Shown here: positions 25,118 through 36,010 of the stretch, in pieces
Layout of the letters: each line of letters opens with the position of its first letter
Numbering within the stretch: position 1 is the first letter of the stretch
NCBI GenBank assembly: GCA_032871835.1
Contig: CM065295.1
Location: 86,173,819-86,237,818 of the forward strand
Reading direction: 5' to 3'
Length of the DNA: 64,000 nucleotides
From: Dipteronia dyeriana
Lineage: Eukaryota; Streptophyta; Magnoliopsida; Sapindales; Sapindaceae
Program-made: the position numbers and the translations under genes
The notes under the pieces: model-generated
What the model saw: the letters and a program-made list of their open reading frames with translations, nothing else
Databases searched by the model: none
Told to the model about the DNA's origin: nothing

Positions 25118-25565
25118 GGACCCAATAACATTCACAGAAGCAGACTCACATGGCGTCGATGTATGGCCAAATGACGCCTTGATCATAAGTGTCCGGATTG
25201 GTCACCGGGAAGTCAGAAGAATCCTGATAGATAATGGAAGCTCGGTAGATATCCTCAATGTAGCCATCTACGATCAACTCAGGTTAGACCAAAAGGACCT
25301 ACAACCCATCCATACCCCACTCAGAGGATTCGGGGGAATTGAGGTCAGGTCACTCGGGACGGTAAAGGTACCTGTGAAGATTGGAGTAGCACTTTGTTAG
25401 AGAAATGTGTTGCTCGACTTCATGGTGGTAGACTTGGAGAATTGTCCATATAATACACTATTGGGACGACCATTCCTAAATAAAACTAAGTCCATAATAG
25501 CCATTTATGCCTTAATGATGAAATTCCCGACCGAATATGGGGTCGGGGTAGTCAAAAGATCTTAG
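25118..25565 (+). pseudogene. Aspartic protease region of the Tat element
   Basis: The active-site motif reads LIDNGSSVDIL (Asp-Asn-Gly in place of the common Asp-Thr-Gly; Asn is usual in this lineage). The frame continues with LENCPYNTLLGRPFL, a conserved downstream block. TAG codons at 25398 and 25563 interrupt the frame. The stretch before it (24873-25117) is a degenerate gag-protease linker with shifts. Confidence 0.8.
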
Positions 25566-25568
25566 GAG

Positions 25569-27560
25569 ATGGCCCGAAGAGCTAACCTGTCAGTATACAA
25601 GGACAAGAATGAACAGGTTTGTACCATAATACAGTCGAGTCAGAACAAAAAGCCCCTATCATTCGAATTCTATCCAAGAGAAGAGCCGAATGAATCCAAA
25701 ACTGAACCGATTAAAGAAATCGCCATAAATGAAAATGAACTAGACAAAAAGGTCAAGATCGGGGCCAACCTGGAAGGAAGAGTCAAACAAAGCCTCATTT
25801 ATCTACTTAAAGAATACAGGGATGTGTTCGCTTGGAGTCATGAAGACATGGTCAGGATAGATGCCCGAATAATATCCCACCATCTCACAGTAGACCCGAA
25901 TGCAAAACCGGTGATACAAAAGAGAATATCATTCAATCTTGAAAGAAGTTAGGCGATCAAATAGGAAGTAGAGAAGCTACTCGCTGTGGGATCAATTAGA
26001 GAAGTCAATTACCCTCAATGGGTGGCTAATGTAGTTCTCGTCCAAAAGAAGAATGGACAGTGGATGATGTGCGTAGATTTCACGAATCTGAACAAGGCCT
26101 GCCCGAAAGATAGTTTTCCACTTTCGATGATAGATCAGTTGGTGGACGCTACATCATGCCATGAGTTACTCAGTTTCATGGATGCTTACTTGGAGGTATA
26201 ACCAGATCAGGATGAACAAAGCTGACGAAGAAAAAACAGCATTCACAACTGATCAGGATTTGTACTGCTATACTGTGATGCCTTTTGGATTGAAAAATAC
26301 AGGAGCAACTTATCAAAGGTTGGTCAACAAAATCTTTTCACGGCAAATAGGAAGGAACATGGAAGTATACAGTGATGACATGCTGACCAAGAGCATCACA
26401 GCAGACAAGCATACTTCAGATCTGCGGAAAACATTTGATGTCTTGAGAAGATACCAAATGAAGCTGAATTCGAACAAGTGTTTATTCGGGGTTCCTTCAG
26501 GAAGATTCCTGGGATTTCAAGTCCATCAAAAAGGAATCGAAGTCAACCCCGAGAAGATCCAGGCCTTGCAGAGAATGACTTCACCGAGGACACTCAAAGA
26601 AGTACAACGCCTAATAGGATGTCTGGCTTCCTTAGGAAGATTCATCTCAAAAGCCATAGATAGATGTGCACCATTTTTCAAAGTAATTAGAAAAGGGAGA
26701 GGACTTGAATGGAATGAAGAATGCGAACATGCATTCTTAAAAATTAACGAGTACTTAGGACATGCTCCCATCATTTCAAAATCTCAGATGAGGGAGACAC
26801 TCCAACTATATTTGTCAATTACAGAACTGACAGCAAGCTCAGCTATAGTCAAAACAGAAGATGGAGTACAAAAGCCGGTGTACTACACCAGCAAGGCACT
26901 TCTACCGGTCGAGACCAGATATTCACAGGCAGAAAAGATTGCCCTGACACTAGTTTCAGCAGTAAGAAAACTAAGGCCATACTTCTAGGCTCATACAATC
27001 CAGGTTCTCACCGATTGCCCATTGAAGCAAATTTTACAGAAGCTTGAGATTTCAGAGAGATTAACCAAATGGGCAATAGAGCTAAGTGAATTCGATATCC
27101 ACTACGTCCCCATGACATCTCTCAAAGGGCAAGCAGTGACAGATTTCATAGCAGAATTCACATAACCGAACCTAGAAGCAATAAAGATGTTGGGTAAAAG
27201 CTTCATATGGAAATTGTATGTTGATGGCTCTTCAAACACTTATGGCAGTGGGGCAGGGTTTGTAGTATGTACTCCAGAAGGAGACGATGTCTAGTGTACC
27301 ATAAGGTTCGACTTTAAAGCAACCAACAATCAAGCCGAGTACGAGGCATTACTAGCTGGACTCAGAGTCTGCATAGCTCTCGGGGCAGATGAGGTTGAGA
27401 TATTTAGTGATTCACAGGTAGTTGTCAACCAAGTTCTGAACGAGTACCAAGCAAAGGATGAAGGCATGATAATCTACCGTGGCATTGCGAAACAGCTCCT
27501 CCAGAAATTTAAAGAATATAAGATTACCCAGATCCCCATGAAGGAGAATGAAAAGGCAGA
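25569..27560 (+). pseudogene. Reverse transcriptase and RNase H of the Tat element (interrupted)
   Basis: RT blocks in order: WVANVVLVQKKNGQWMMCVD, LNKACPKDSFPL, then after a one-base insertion near 26195, MPFGLKNTGATYQRLVN and YSDDMLTKS, where the active-site YxDD is kept. Two TAG codons near 25950 and 25962 precede the RT core. RNase H starts about 27190 with LYVDGSSNTYGSGAGF and the block TNNQAEYEALLAG. Further stops lie near 26986, 27163 and 27292. RNase H and integrase share one frame. Confidence 0.88.
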
Positions 27561-27599
27561 CGCATTATCCAAGCTATCGTCAGCAACAACCACAATCAG

Positions 27600-28914
27600 G
27601 CCAAAGACTATTCCGGTTGCACATCTCCTTAAACCAAGCACGGCTGAACCAAGAAACTTGGAAATTTTAGAAATCCGAACACCGCCAGACTGTTGGATGA
27701 CTCAGCTAAAAAGATTCCTAGAAGAAGACGTACTCCCGGAAGATCCCTTACAAGCAAAACACATCAGGTATAGATCATCCAGGTACACATTGGTTGGAGG
27801 AGAACTATACAGAAGGGGGTATTCCCGAACACTCCAAAGATGTGTATCAGAGAATGATGCATATCGGATATTACAGAAAATCCATGGAGGAGTTTTCAGA
27901 AACCACACTGGGGGTAAAAGTTTAGCACACAAGGTACTCAGACAAGTCTATTATTGGCCTACTCTATTCTCAGATGCACATCAGTGTTCAGAAAGTTGCA
28001 ATACTTTCCAAAGGATTGCTAATGACATCCGACAATCCCCTGAGCAACTCAGAAACCTCACGTCCCCATGGCCATTTGCTATGTGGGGCTTGGATCTAAT
28101 CGGCACAATGCCAGCCGGGACAGGGGGTGGAGCGAAGTATGCAATAGTAGCCGTTGACTATTTCACAAAGTGGGTAGAAGCTGAAGCATTAGTGCACATC
28201 ACAGAAGCAAACACCACAAATTTTATGAAAAAAGATATACTTTATAGGTTTGAAATCCCAAACACTATAATCACAGAAAACAACACCCAGTTCGATAACT
28301 TGAAATTCAGACAGTTGTGCAAAAAATACCAGATTGCCAATTACTATGCCACATATGCTCACCCTCAGACAAATGGGCAGGTGGAAGCAGTGAACAAAAT
28401 CATCAAGCACACAATCAAAGCAAAGCTAGATGCCAAGAAAGGAAGTTGGGTTGAAAAACTTCCCGAAGTGTTATGGGCGTATCGGACAACATCAAGAACT
28501 TCAACAGGAGAAACTCCATTCACTTTAGCGTTTGGAACAGAAACTGTTATTCCTATAGAAACATCATATACATCACCCCGGGTCAGGCTATACGATGAAG
28601 AGCAGAATGTTGATATGCTATTACAAAGTCTAGATGAGCTAGAAGAGAAAAAGAAGAAATCCCAATTACGAAATATGGCATATTAGCAAAGGGTAGGTCA
28701 CCACTACAACTCTCACGTTCGGGTCAGAAAATTCCAGCTAAGAGATCTGGTACTCAGAAAGGTATCATTGAACACAAAAAATAAAGCTACAGATTCCCTG
28801 TCTGACAAATGGGAATGCCCGTACAAAATCGAAGGAATAGCTGACCACGAGGCATATTGGATTGCACGACCTAATGGATGGGTTTTACACTGACCATGCA
28901 ATGCCCAATATCTG
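27600..28914 (+). pseudogene. Integrase region of the Tat element (interrupted, active-site change)
   Basis: The zinc-binding part shows IHGGVFRNH but then CSESCNTFQ, in which one expected Cys is Phe. The core shows MWGLDLIGTMPAG (first Asp), ITENNTQFDN, where relatives have ITDNGTQFDN so the second catalytic Asp is Glu, and QTNGQVEAVN (Glu). Stops at about 28684 (TAG) and 28891 (TGA) cut the C-terminal domain (RKFQLRDLVLRKV). Catalysis is unlikely. Confidence 0.88.
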
Positions 28915-29471
28915 AAAATTTTATATCCTTAAAATTTTATTTGTTCCTTTTTCTAGTTAGGATAATTTTAGTTAGGATAAATATTAGCTGGAATTTATAA
29001 TTTTATTGATTTTACAGTATGAATAAAAAATCACTCGGGATTTTTGAAACGAAAGCATCGAACTCGAGATTTCCAAAAGAAAGCATATGATAATAAGAGC
29101 ATATGAAAGACAAGCATGATAATAAGAACATGCAAATAGAATACTCGGGACCATTAAATCCTGAATGGGCGGAGAAGCTCGAATGAGCATATCAGCCGAG
29201 CAAGGTCAAAACGACCTTCACAAAAAGGTAAACCCTATGCACCAGCTCGAGACGCTATCGGGAAAAATTCTGGTGAAATGCGTAGCTGTGTTAAGCAATT
29301 AAAAAATCTTAACGATTCGGCAAACCCTTGTACATAAAAACTGAGGAGACGTCCTTGGTAATGTGTAAGGACTCAAACATATGATCATGGTGAGCCTTGA
29401 TGTAATGTTCGGGTAGCAACCGAGTATGAAACACGTATAAACTTGCCTGTTTCAAGATGACTCGATTAATA

Positions 29472-29760
29472 ATAAAGAGCCAGTTTAATAAGATACTTGA
29501 CAATTAAAGTTATTTGGGTAACTACTGGTTTAATAAGATATTCGGTTAAGTTACCCGATCATCGAAGAGCCAGTTTAATTAGATACTTGGCAATTAAAGT
29601 TATTTGGGTAACTACCGGTTTAATAAGATACTCGGTTAAGTTACCCGAACATCGAAGAGTCAGTTTAATAAGATACTTGGCGATTATAGTTATTTGGGTA
29701 ACTACCGGTTTAATAATGTACTCGGAAGTTACCCGAACATCAAATATGCATGTTTAATAA
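29472..29760. repeat. 90-bp tandem repeats in the Tat element 3' region
   Basis: About 3.2 copies of a unit running from CAGTTTAATAAGATACTTGG to TTACCCGAACATCGAAGAG; CAGTTTAAT starts at 29481, 29571 and 29661, exactly 90 bp apart. Tandem repeats upstream of the 3' LTR are common in Tat-lineage elements. The + strand frame through them is open by chance of the period (30 codons). Confidence 0.88.
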
Positions 29761-30087
29761 AGTACTCAGCAACAATCAAGAAGTTGAGTGATTAAAGCAA
29801 ATCAAAATCATTTAGAAAAACTTGGATTTTTATTGATTTTAGAGAAGGGTTACAAATTCCTTACAATAAAGAATCAAAAATTTCTAAGAATTTCTACAAT
29901 TCAACAAAAATTAAGGTTGCGAGGATTTCGAGCCCTTGCCAATACTCGGGTCTGGCACCATTTCGTATTAGAGGAGCAGACTTTCGTTAAAAGGCCAAGC
30001 AATTGTATCGACTGATTCATCCATCCATTGGTTGTAATCATCTTCTGGGATCAGCCCGACATCAGGCTCAACACTCTTCACGATCGA

Positions 30088-32743
30088 CTATTGACTGGCA
30101 TAGAAGGTTGAGAGGGAGTGATCGGATGGAATCTCTAAATGCATAGGATGGGGCTCATTGCCTCGGCTACGGCAGTAAGCTTTCCATTCCTTCATATGAA
30201 ATTGAAGAGACTCCAAGGACTGATCCATATGATGTTTTATTGGCAGCTCCCAATTGGTTCGGGCCTTTTCAGTTGCCCGATTATTGACTTTAAAGAATTC
30301 ACCAGCTGAAACCAGCCCTTGTTGAAACTCCTGAAAGAGAAGGATTCGACTGGCCTCTCGGGATAAGGATTCGACTGTCAACGCTTGGCGCTCTAGATCT
30401 TAAATTTTCCACTCATACACCAATTTAGACTGCTTTGCTTCCTGCTCGGCCTTGAGCATTGATTCCTAGGCAGAAGACAATAAGTTATGAAGTGATATAG
30501 TTTTCTCTTCTACCGAAGAAGCCCTTTCCTCGGCCTCTATCTGCTTTGCTAGACAGTGGTCGATAAAAATCTGTGCAGAACCAATCTCCTGTTGATAAGC
30601 CGTTTCGACCAAAGCTCGGTTATCCTCACTTTCCTTTATTTGAGCCTCCAAACTCCTTATTCGATCAGCTTGATGCTGCTGCGTCTGAATTAGCTTAGCG
30701 AATTCGGCCACCATATGTAAAAAAATACAATTAGAAATCTGGCAAACAAGCAAAAAATTAAAGGAGTTAGGGGTAGCAAACATAAGATGCGCTATTAAAA
30801 CATTTTGAAGACGTTCGGTCAGGGAGCCATCCTGAAAAATGCTCCAACGGTCTTCCCCGATGAAAGTCCGACCAGATGACATCTCCCGCAATATATCCTG
30901 GGGAGAAGGATGTGAAGGAACCCCTGAGGGTTCAGCCCTTAAATTTTCAACATCGGGGGGAGTGGAACCCCTGTTCGGCTCCGAAGCCTCCACATCCACC
31001 GATACTCTAACATCAGCACTCGGGTAAGCCTCAGCCACAATATCTTCATCACTAGAGTCGATGAAAGTGACCACCCGAGGAACCTTGAAAAGACGAGTTG
31101 GAGAGCTTATTGCCTTTCGTTTTTCACCCCAAGAACGGTGGAAACTGAGATCAGCTGCGGGATCCTCCGGAGTATCATCCCGGAAGGCTTCAAAAAATTT
31201 GGGACCTGTAGGTACCTATCCCACAGAGGAATTACCTCTATCACCGACGTTACCGAGACTTTCACTTTGCCTCTGCCTGTCACCAGGCAATTGGGAATCG
31301 GTCGGGCCACTTGGACCGCTAGTTTCCCCAGCTGTCGGTTGAAAAACATCCTCATGAACATCTTCGAAAATTTGATCTTCAACCGCATCAGCCTCCTCAT
31401 CAGACTCAGGCGGGGCGATGCTTTCATCGCCTTGACGTGAAGCTTCTTACCGACTCGTCTGAATAATAGACTTCATTTGGCGAGCCTGAAGACCGCAAAC
31501 GACATCCGTATCAAACACTTAGAAGAAAAAAGGAACCGAGTCAGAATGTAAATATATATATATATATAACAATGAAAGGAAAAGGTTGCAAAAATCGCTT
31601 ATATCGCCTGCGTTGGCCCGAAATCTTTTTGAAGAAGCCGAACTCAATCATTTTCGACTCAATGAAGAGATAAGTCTTGCTCTTTTTCTTCAAAGTGTGA
31701 ACTCCCGCCCGAGCAAGTCTGGTCAGCTCCGCATCACTATACTCGATTTTCTTCTTGTTCCAAATCTCGGGGGAACAAAAGAAATGGGGGAATTTCAACA
31801 CCGTTCGAGTACCCCCAGTCGAAACAGTAACTTTGAGCCCGAGACTCCCTCCGGTAAAAAACCAACTGTTCTTTTAGAACTTGTTGGATGTAGAAAATCC
31901 CCATATAAAACCCCTCTTTTTAGGGTCATCAGAGATGTCAGCCTCTTGATTCACCTTTGTCCCCTCGGGGACCCAACCATCTGGCGAATTAGACATAAGG
32001 AAGTAAGTTCCCATCTTACCAGATTGCCTTAGCGTGAAGAAGTGCCTAATTTCACTCGGGGAATGCGGCGACAAATTCATCCGGATGTACATGTTCCACA
32101 TGCATATCAGAATTTTATAGCTATTCTGGACCAGCTGAGCCGGAGCGATCTCTGCTTCAGCCAGAAACCAGGTAATGAAAGGCTGAATGGGAAGAGTGAC
32201 GCCGCAGTAGAGCATGGATCCGTAGATTACCACAATGCCCGGGAGAGGGTTCCACGCAGCTCTATCACCTGCTGGAATCAGAGTGACCGAGTTGGGCAGA
32301 TCGAATCGGGAACGATACTTTCCTATCTAATCAGCCCCGACCACATTCAGTTCAATGTCATACCCACTCGGGCGGTCAACAGAGAAAGAAAGACAATACG
32401 CCCTGAACGCCTCTTCAACTTCTTTCTCGTTGACAGTCTGCTCCCTGATCAGAATATCGCCCGAGTTGTGTTTGCGGACTGCATTCCTACTTTGATGTTT
32501 TCCCATCCTTCAAAGAAGTACCCTGTGGTCAGAAATATCAGAATCAGAACTAGATGAAAAACTCGATACAGGGCTAAAAGTGACGTCAGGGTGAAGTCCT
32601 GAAACATCAACTTCTAGAAATAAAGGTTCATCTATAGGGATATCCCCCAGTAATCGTCTAATACAAGAAACTAACTGGAACTCCTCACGTTCTAATGCGT
32701 CTAGAGCGACATTAAAAAGACGATGACGGGAAGATGGCTCCAT
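30088..32743 (-). pseudogene. Antisense ORF of the Tat element (gypsy-type transposon domain, coiled coil)
   Basis: This reads opposite to gag-pol, between the integrase and the 3' LTR. It begins at ATG 32743 with an acidic, Ser-rich N-terminus. The middle part on the minus strand (32233-31874) shows LPIQPFITWFLAEAEIAPAQ, followed by NSYKILICM and LSPHSPSEIRHFFTL. I recognise this as the plant domain often labelled putative gypsy-type transposon. The C-terminal part (31074-30088) is Glu/Gln-rich and predicted coiled coil. It is now split over several frames. Similar antisense genes are known in Retand, Grande and Cinful; function unknown. Confidence 0.7.
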
Positions 32744-33222
32744 TAGAAACTAACCTTAAATAAAGAATTGATAAGATCTTCAACGGAGAGTCACTACTAT
32801 CTGTAAAAAATCTGGGTTAGAGAAAAGTTCTTTATGCTACAAATTTTTCCAAATGAACCAGCACAACCTAAGACTATGAATTTAAAGAGGAAACAGCACG
32901 AAACCCTAGGTTTTTAAGGCGGGAAATAACGATGACGTATCTGGCGCATGGGAAGGCGCATAGGTCATTTCTCATAAATAACCTCGAAAAATGAAGAGGT
33001 AAAGTACACGTGTCAAAACAAGAACTAGCCTCAGTCGTCAGAGCTTCAAAGCGTCGCTGTCATTAAAAGATCTCGCGTGAGGGGACGAATCGAATTTACA
33101 GGGTCATCATTAAGACACACCATTATAACAAGATATTTACTCGGATACTGAAAAGATGATAATTAATTAAAATACTTTTGCCCGAAGAAACCTTGTTCAA
33201 CAAAAATATTTTAAGGGGGTAT

Positions 33223-34080
33223 TGTCGTATGTGAATTTTACCAGATGTACACATCATTGACAGAGAGGATAAAATTGCCAGGTGGACGCCCAAATAGACA
33301 CTCAGGAAACTTCTTACAAGGCATCATCAAAGAGAAGAGGCTCGAGTAAACACATATTAAAACAAGACCTGCATCAATTAAACATACTCGTGGCCAGCAT
33401 AATGCATTTTCTACTCGGGATCAGGAGACGTCACTCGGGACCAGCACACATCATATCCTACTCGGGATAAACATGACAACCGAGTAAGAAGCCTAGCGAG
33501 TAGGTCACAAGTTGAGTCATGCAAGGATCCTTATCAAAGGACTCTAAAGAAAGAGAATGTCAAGCATAAAGGGTTCCTTGTCCGAGAACACCTCTATTTC
33601 CTCAAAAAGACTACGCTCTTATAAGGAAATAAGTCCTAATTGGACTACGTTACTGAAGTCATATTCGATCTCAATACAAGTCTCCGAAACAGGAAAGAAG
33701 AGAATCTACTTCGAACAAGAAACCGAATCATAATTAAATGCAAAGATCTTTTATTACTTGTAAAAAGCAGATTAGGGTTCTATAAACATATAAATAGACT
33801 CATAATCTCGCCCAAAAAAGATATAGACAATAGAGCTTACACAGAAACATAGAAAAATGCAAAGAGAAGGAAGAAAGATCGAGAGCTTGTAACATTCCGA
33901 ATTCATAGTGGATTTTGGCTAGGTTGATCATTCAACCACCCGTGGACGTTTCTCCGGTCATCGGATTTTTACCACGTAAAATACTCGTGTCCGATTATTT
34001 CTCCTTTTCTTTCTCTTTGCAAACACAGCTGAAATCCAATTCCTGTTGACTTTACATTCAGCCAAAAACGCACGTCAACA
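33223..34080 (+). repeat. 3' LTR of the Tat element
   Basis: 858-bp direct repeat preceded by TTAAGGGGGTAT and followed by the ATCAT duplication. Confidence 0.92.
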
Positions 34081-34205
34081 ATCATCTTTCTTCTTGTTGC
34101 AAAACCTAGTATTGACAATACGCATAACTGAAAACGATCTCTCAGTGGTTGTAGTAATAAAAACCTAAAGTATTTGTTGATTTGTAATCTCGTATCTGAA
34201 ATTAT
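34081..34205 (-). pseudogene. hAT-type transposase relic, 5' side of the interrupted segment
   Basis: The minus strand reads TTTTERSFSVMRIVNTRF, the start of the hAT dimerisation region, up to the Tat target site. The same frame continues at 22347 once the 11.7-kb element is removed. A stop and likely shift occur just upstream near 34160, so the gene was probably already dead. Confidence 0.6.
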
Positions 34206-34732
34206 TCTGATAGATGAATCAAAGAATACGAATAATTTAATTGCAATAAAGGGAATGAAATTATTTAAGTGAAAAACTAGAAGAATAAATAATATATATA
34301 TATTAGACATGTTCATGATGTATAGAAAATCAAATCCTAAAAGGTTTATATTTTCTCTTTTAAAGGAAATTGGAATACATAATAAAATTAGCCTTTTTTA
34401 TTTATTTATTTATTACATATGGATTACAATTCTCACAAACGGGGGGAAGACTACTCCTATTAATCGGAAGAAAACTACCCATACATACTTATAAAATATA
34501 TATGGTGGGATTCAAACTTCTAACCACTCAATATGAAAGGAAGATATATAAATCTGTATTATAAGATGATGTATAAATTGAGTTTTCCTTAATATATATA
34601 TTTTAATTTAAAACTAGCCTCCTTAAATAAGCAAAACAATCAATCGCGGTTTTTTAAATAAAAAAAACAAATCAATCACGTTTCTAATTATAATTTATAG
34701 CTTTTTTTTTAAAAAAAAAAGTGACAGCTGAC
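34206..34732. other. AT-rich sequence between retroelements
   Basis: No gene. It may hold more non-coding remnant of the hAT relic. The short plus-strand frames at 34309-34564 are low-complexity. Confidence 0.4.
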
Positions 34733-35689
34733 TGTCACGGGGTGAGAATTTCATCTAGGCACACCCGTGCGGCACTTAGGCAACTTCCGTGGGAACGTTG
34801 CTAAGTAAGCCTTGTAAGAGGGACACTCGGGCAAGTTCTTGGACGAACGTTGTCGAGTGCGAAGATGCGGAAGCGATTTAGAGTGAGGAGAGTCGGGAGA
34901 GGGTTGAAATGGGGAGCCTGGAGACAGTGCATCGGTGAGACTTACGAAGGAAGACCACGATGCTCTGGATCACTAGAATGCTCACAAATACTCTCAAAGG
35001 AAGAGTTGTATTAATGTAAGAATTCTATGATGGTTTACAAATGAGAGGGGTTGGCTATTTATAGGTGAGCCACCTCCTTAAGGAATGTTCTAGACTAATC
35101 TAGTATAATAGTGGAGATTAAGTCTCCAGAATATTCTACACCTAACTAGAATACTCTACATGTATTTACATGCCTTTACAAGGTTCTAGATTATTCTACA
35201 CATATCTAGCTTAGTACAAAAATGGTGTAGAGATGGTTGAGTTGCTAGAGACTTCCAGAAGCTTGACCAATGTTGGAATTGTGGAGAAGTCTCTAGAATC
35301 TTCCAGGAGCTGAGCAGAGTAAGGGCCTTTGTTGGACTCCTGGGCTTGTAAGCTTGCGGCCCGTGACATCCTCCCCCACCTAAGTTCGCAACGTCCTCGT
35401 TGCGTAGGCACTGAGTATGTTGGAGTTGGCCACGAGTTGGTTCATTCATGCGGAAGGTCTTCGGCTTGGGAAGCCTCCCTTGAGAGGTCGAATTCGAGTA
35501 TTGCATCCTTAACTCGACACAAGTGGGCAATCTAGGTTTCGAAGGTGATCCAGCATCTCGAGTGCCTTCTCTCGGTGCCTTCGATTGCTTCCCATGGCTT
35601 GTACACTTCTTGTTCCTTCGAACGCCTATGGTCGGCTGGTTCTGTGGAGAAGTGGGAGAACTAGATGACACCTCAAGTTTTGCGGCGGG

Positions 35690-36010
35690 CTACATCCTGC
35701 ATGGCTTGGGCAAGGATTCCGCCTGGATGAAAAGTGTCTTGGACTTGCTTTGCTTGTTATGGGATTGTTGGTCGCCACGAACAAGCGTTTGGATTTCGAA
35801 TCGAGCAACTTTGCTATCGGAGAACGTGGCTCGTGCTAGCTGTGATTGATCTATGGTGGCAACTTCGCTATCGGAGAACGTGGCTCGTGCTAGCTGTGAT
35901 TGCTCTATGGTGTCAACTTCGCTATCGGAGTGCATGACTCGTGCTAGCTGTGATTGCCTAGTAACGAACTCCAAACCCTGCTGCTTGGAATCGACCTGCT
36001 CTGATACCAC
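35690..36010 (-). CDS. Small open frame inside the 1.9-kb LTR element, unknown
   Basis: A 106-codon frame on the element's own strand, immediately after the primer site. It holds about three copies of an 18-19-residue repeat with the core QSQLARATFSDSEVATI, encoded by 57-bp DNA repeats at about 35815-35955. I recognise no domain. It could be a Gag remnant, a real small peptide, or a chance consequence of a repeat whose period is a multiple of three. Confidence 0.3.
   Translation of the reverse strand: MVSEQVDSKQQGLEFVTRQSQLARVMHSDSEVDTIEQSQLARATFSDSEVATIDQSQLARATFSDSKVARFEIQTLVRGDQQSHNKQSKSKTLFIQAESLPKPCRM
35815..35955. repeat. 57-bp tandem repeats in the 1.9-kb element
   Basis: The block CTATCGGAGAACGTGGCTCG followed by TGCTAGCTGTGATTG recurs about two and a half times, with the last copy diverged (GAGTGCATGACTCG). 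Confidence 0.8.

Larger units (their letters stand above)
22348..34080 (+). mobile_element. Full-length Ty3/gypsy LTR retrotransposon, Tat lineage, 11.7 kb, decayed
   Basis: LTRs at 22348-23224 and 33223-34080 begin TGTCGTATGTGAATTTTACC and end CGTCAACA. The five bases outside each LTR are ATCAT, an exact target duplication. A primer-site-like TTGGCGCTAGAAGG follows the first LTR; an AAGGGGG tract precedes the second. The order gag, protease, reverse transcriptase, RNase H, integrase is Ty3/gypsy. A long 3' region with 90-bp repeats and an antisense ORF matches Tat-lineage elements such as Retand, Grande and Cinful. All coding parts carry stops or shifts, so it is not autonomous now. LTRs differ by several percent by eye. 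Confidence 0.93.

Noticed and set aside
35186..35671. 161-codon minus-strand frame in the 1.9-kb LTR element
   Set aside because: It runs from the interior across the purine tract into the LTR and has no domain; likely chance.
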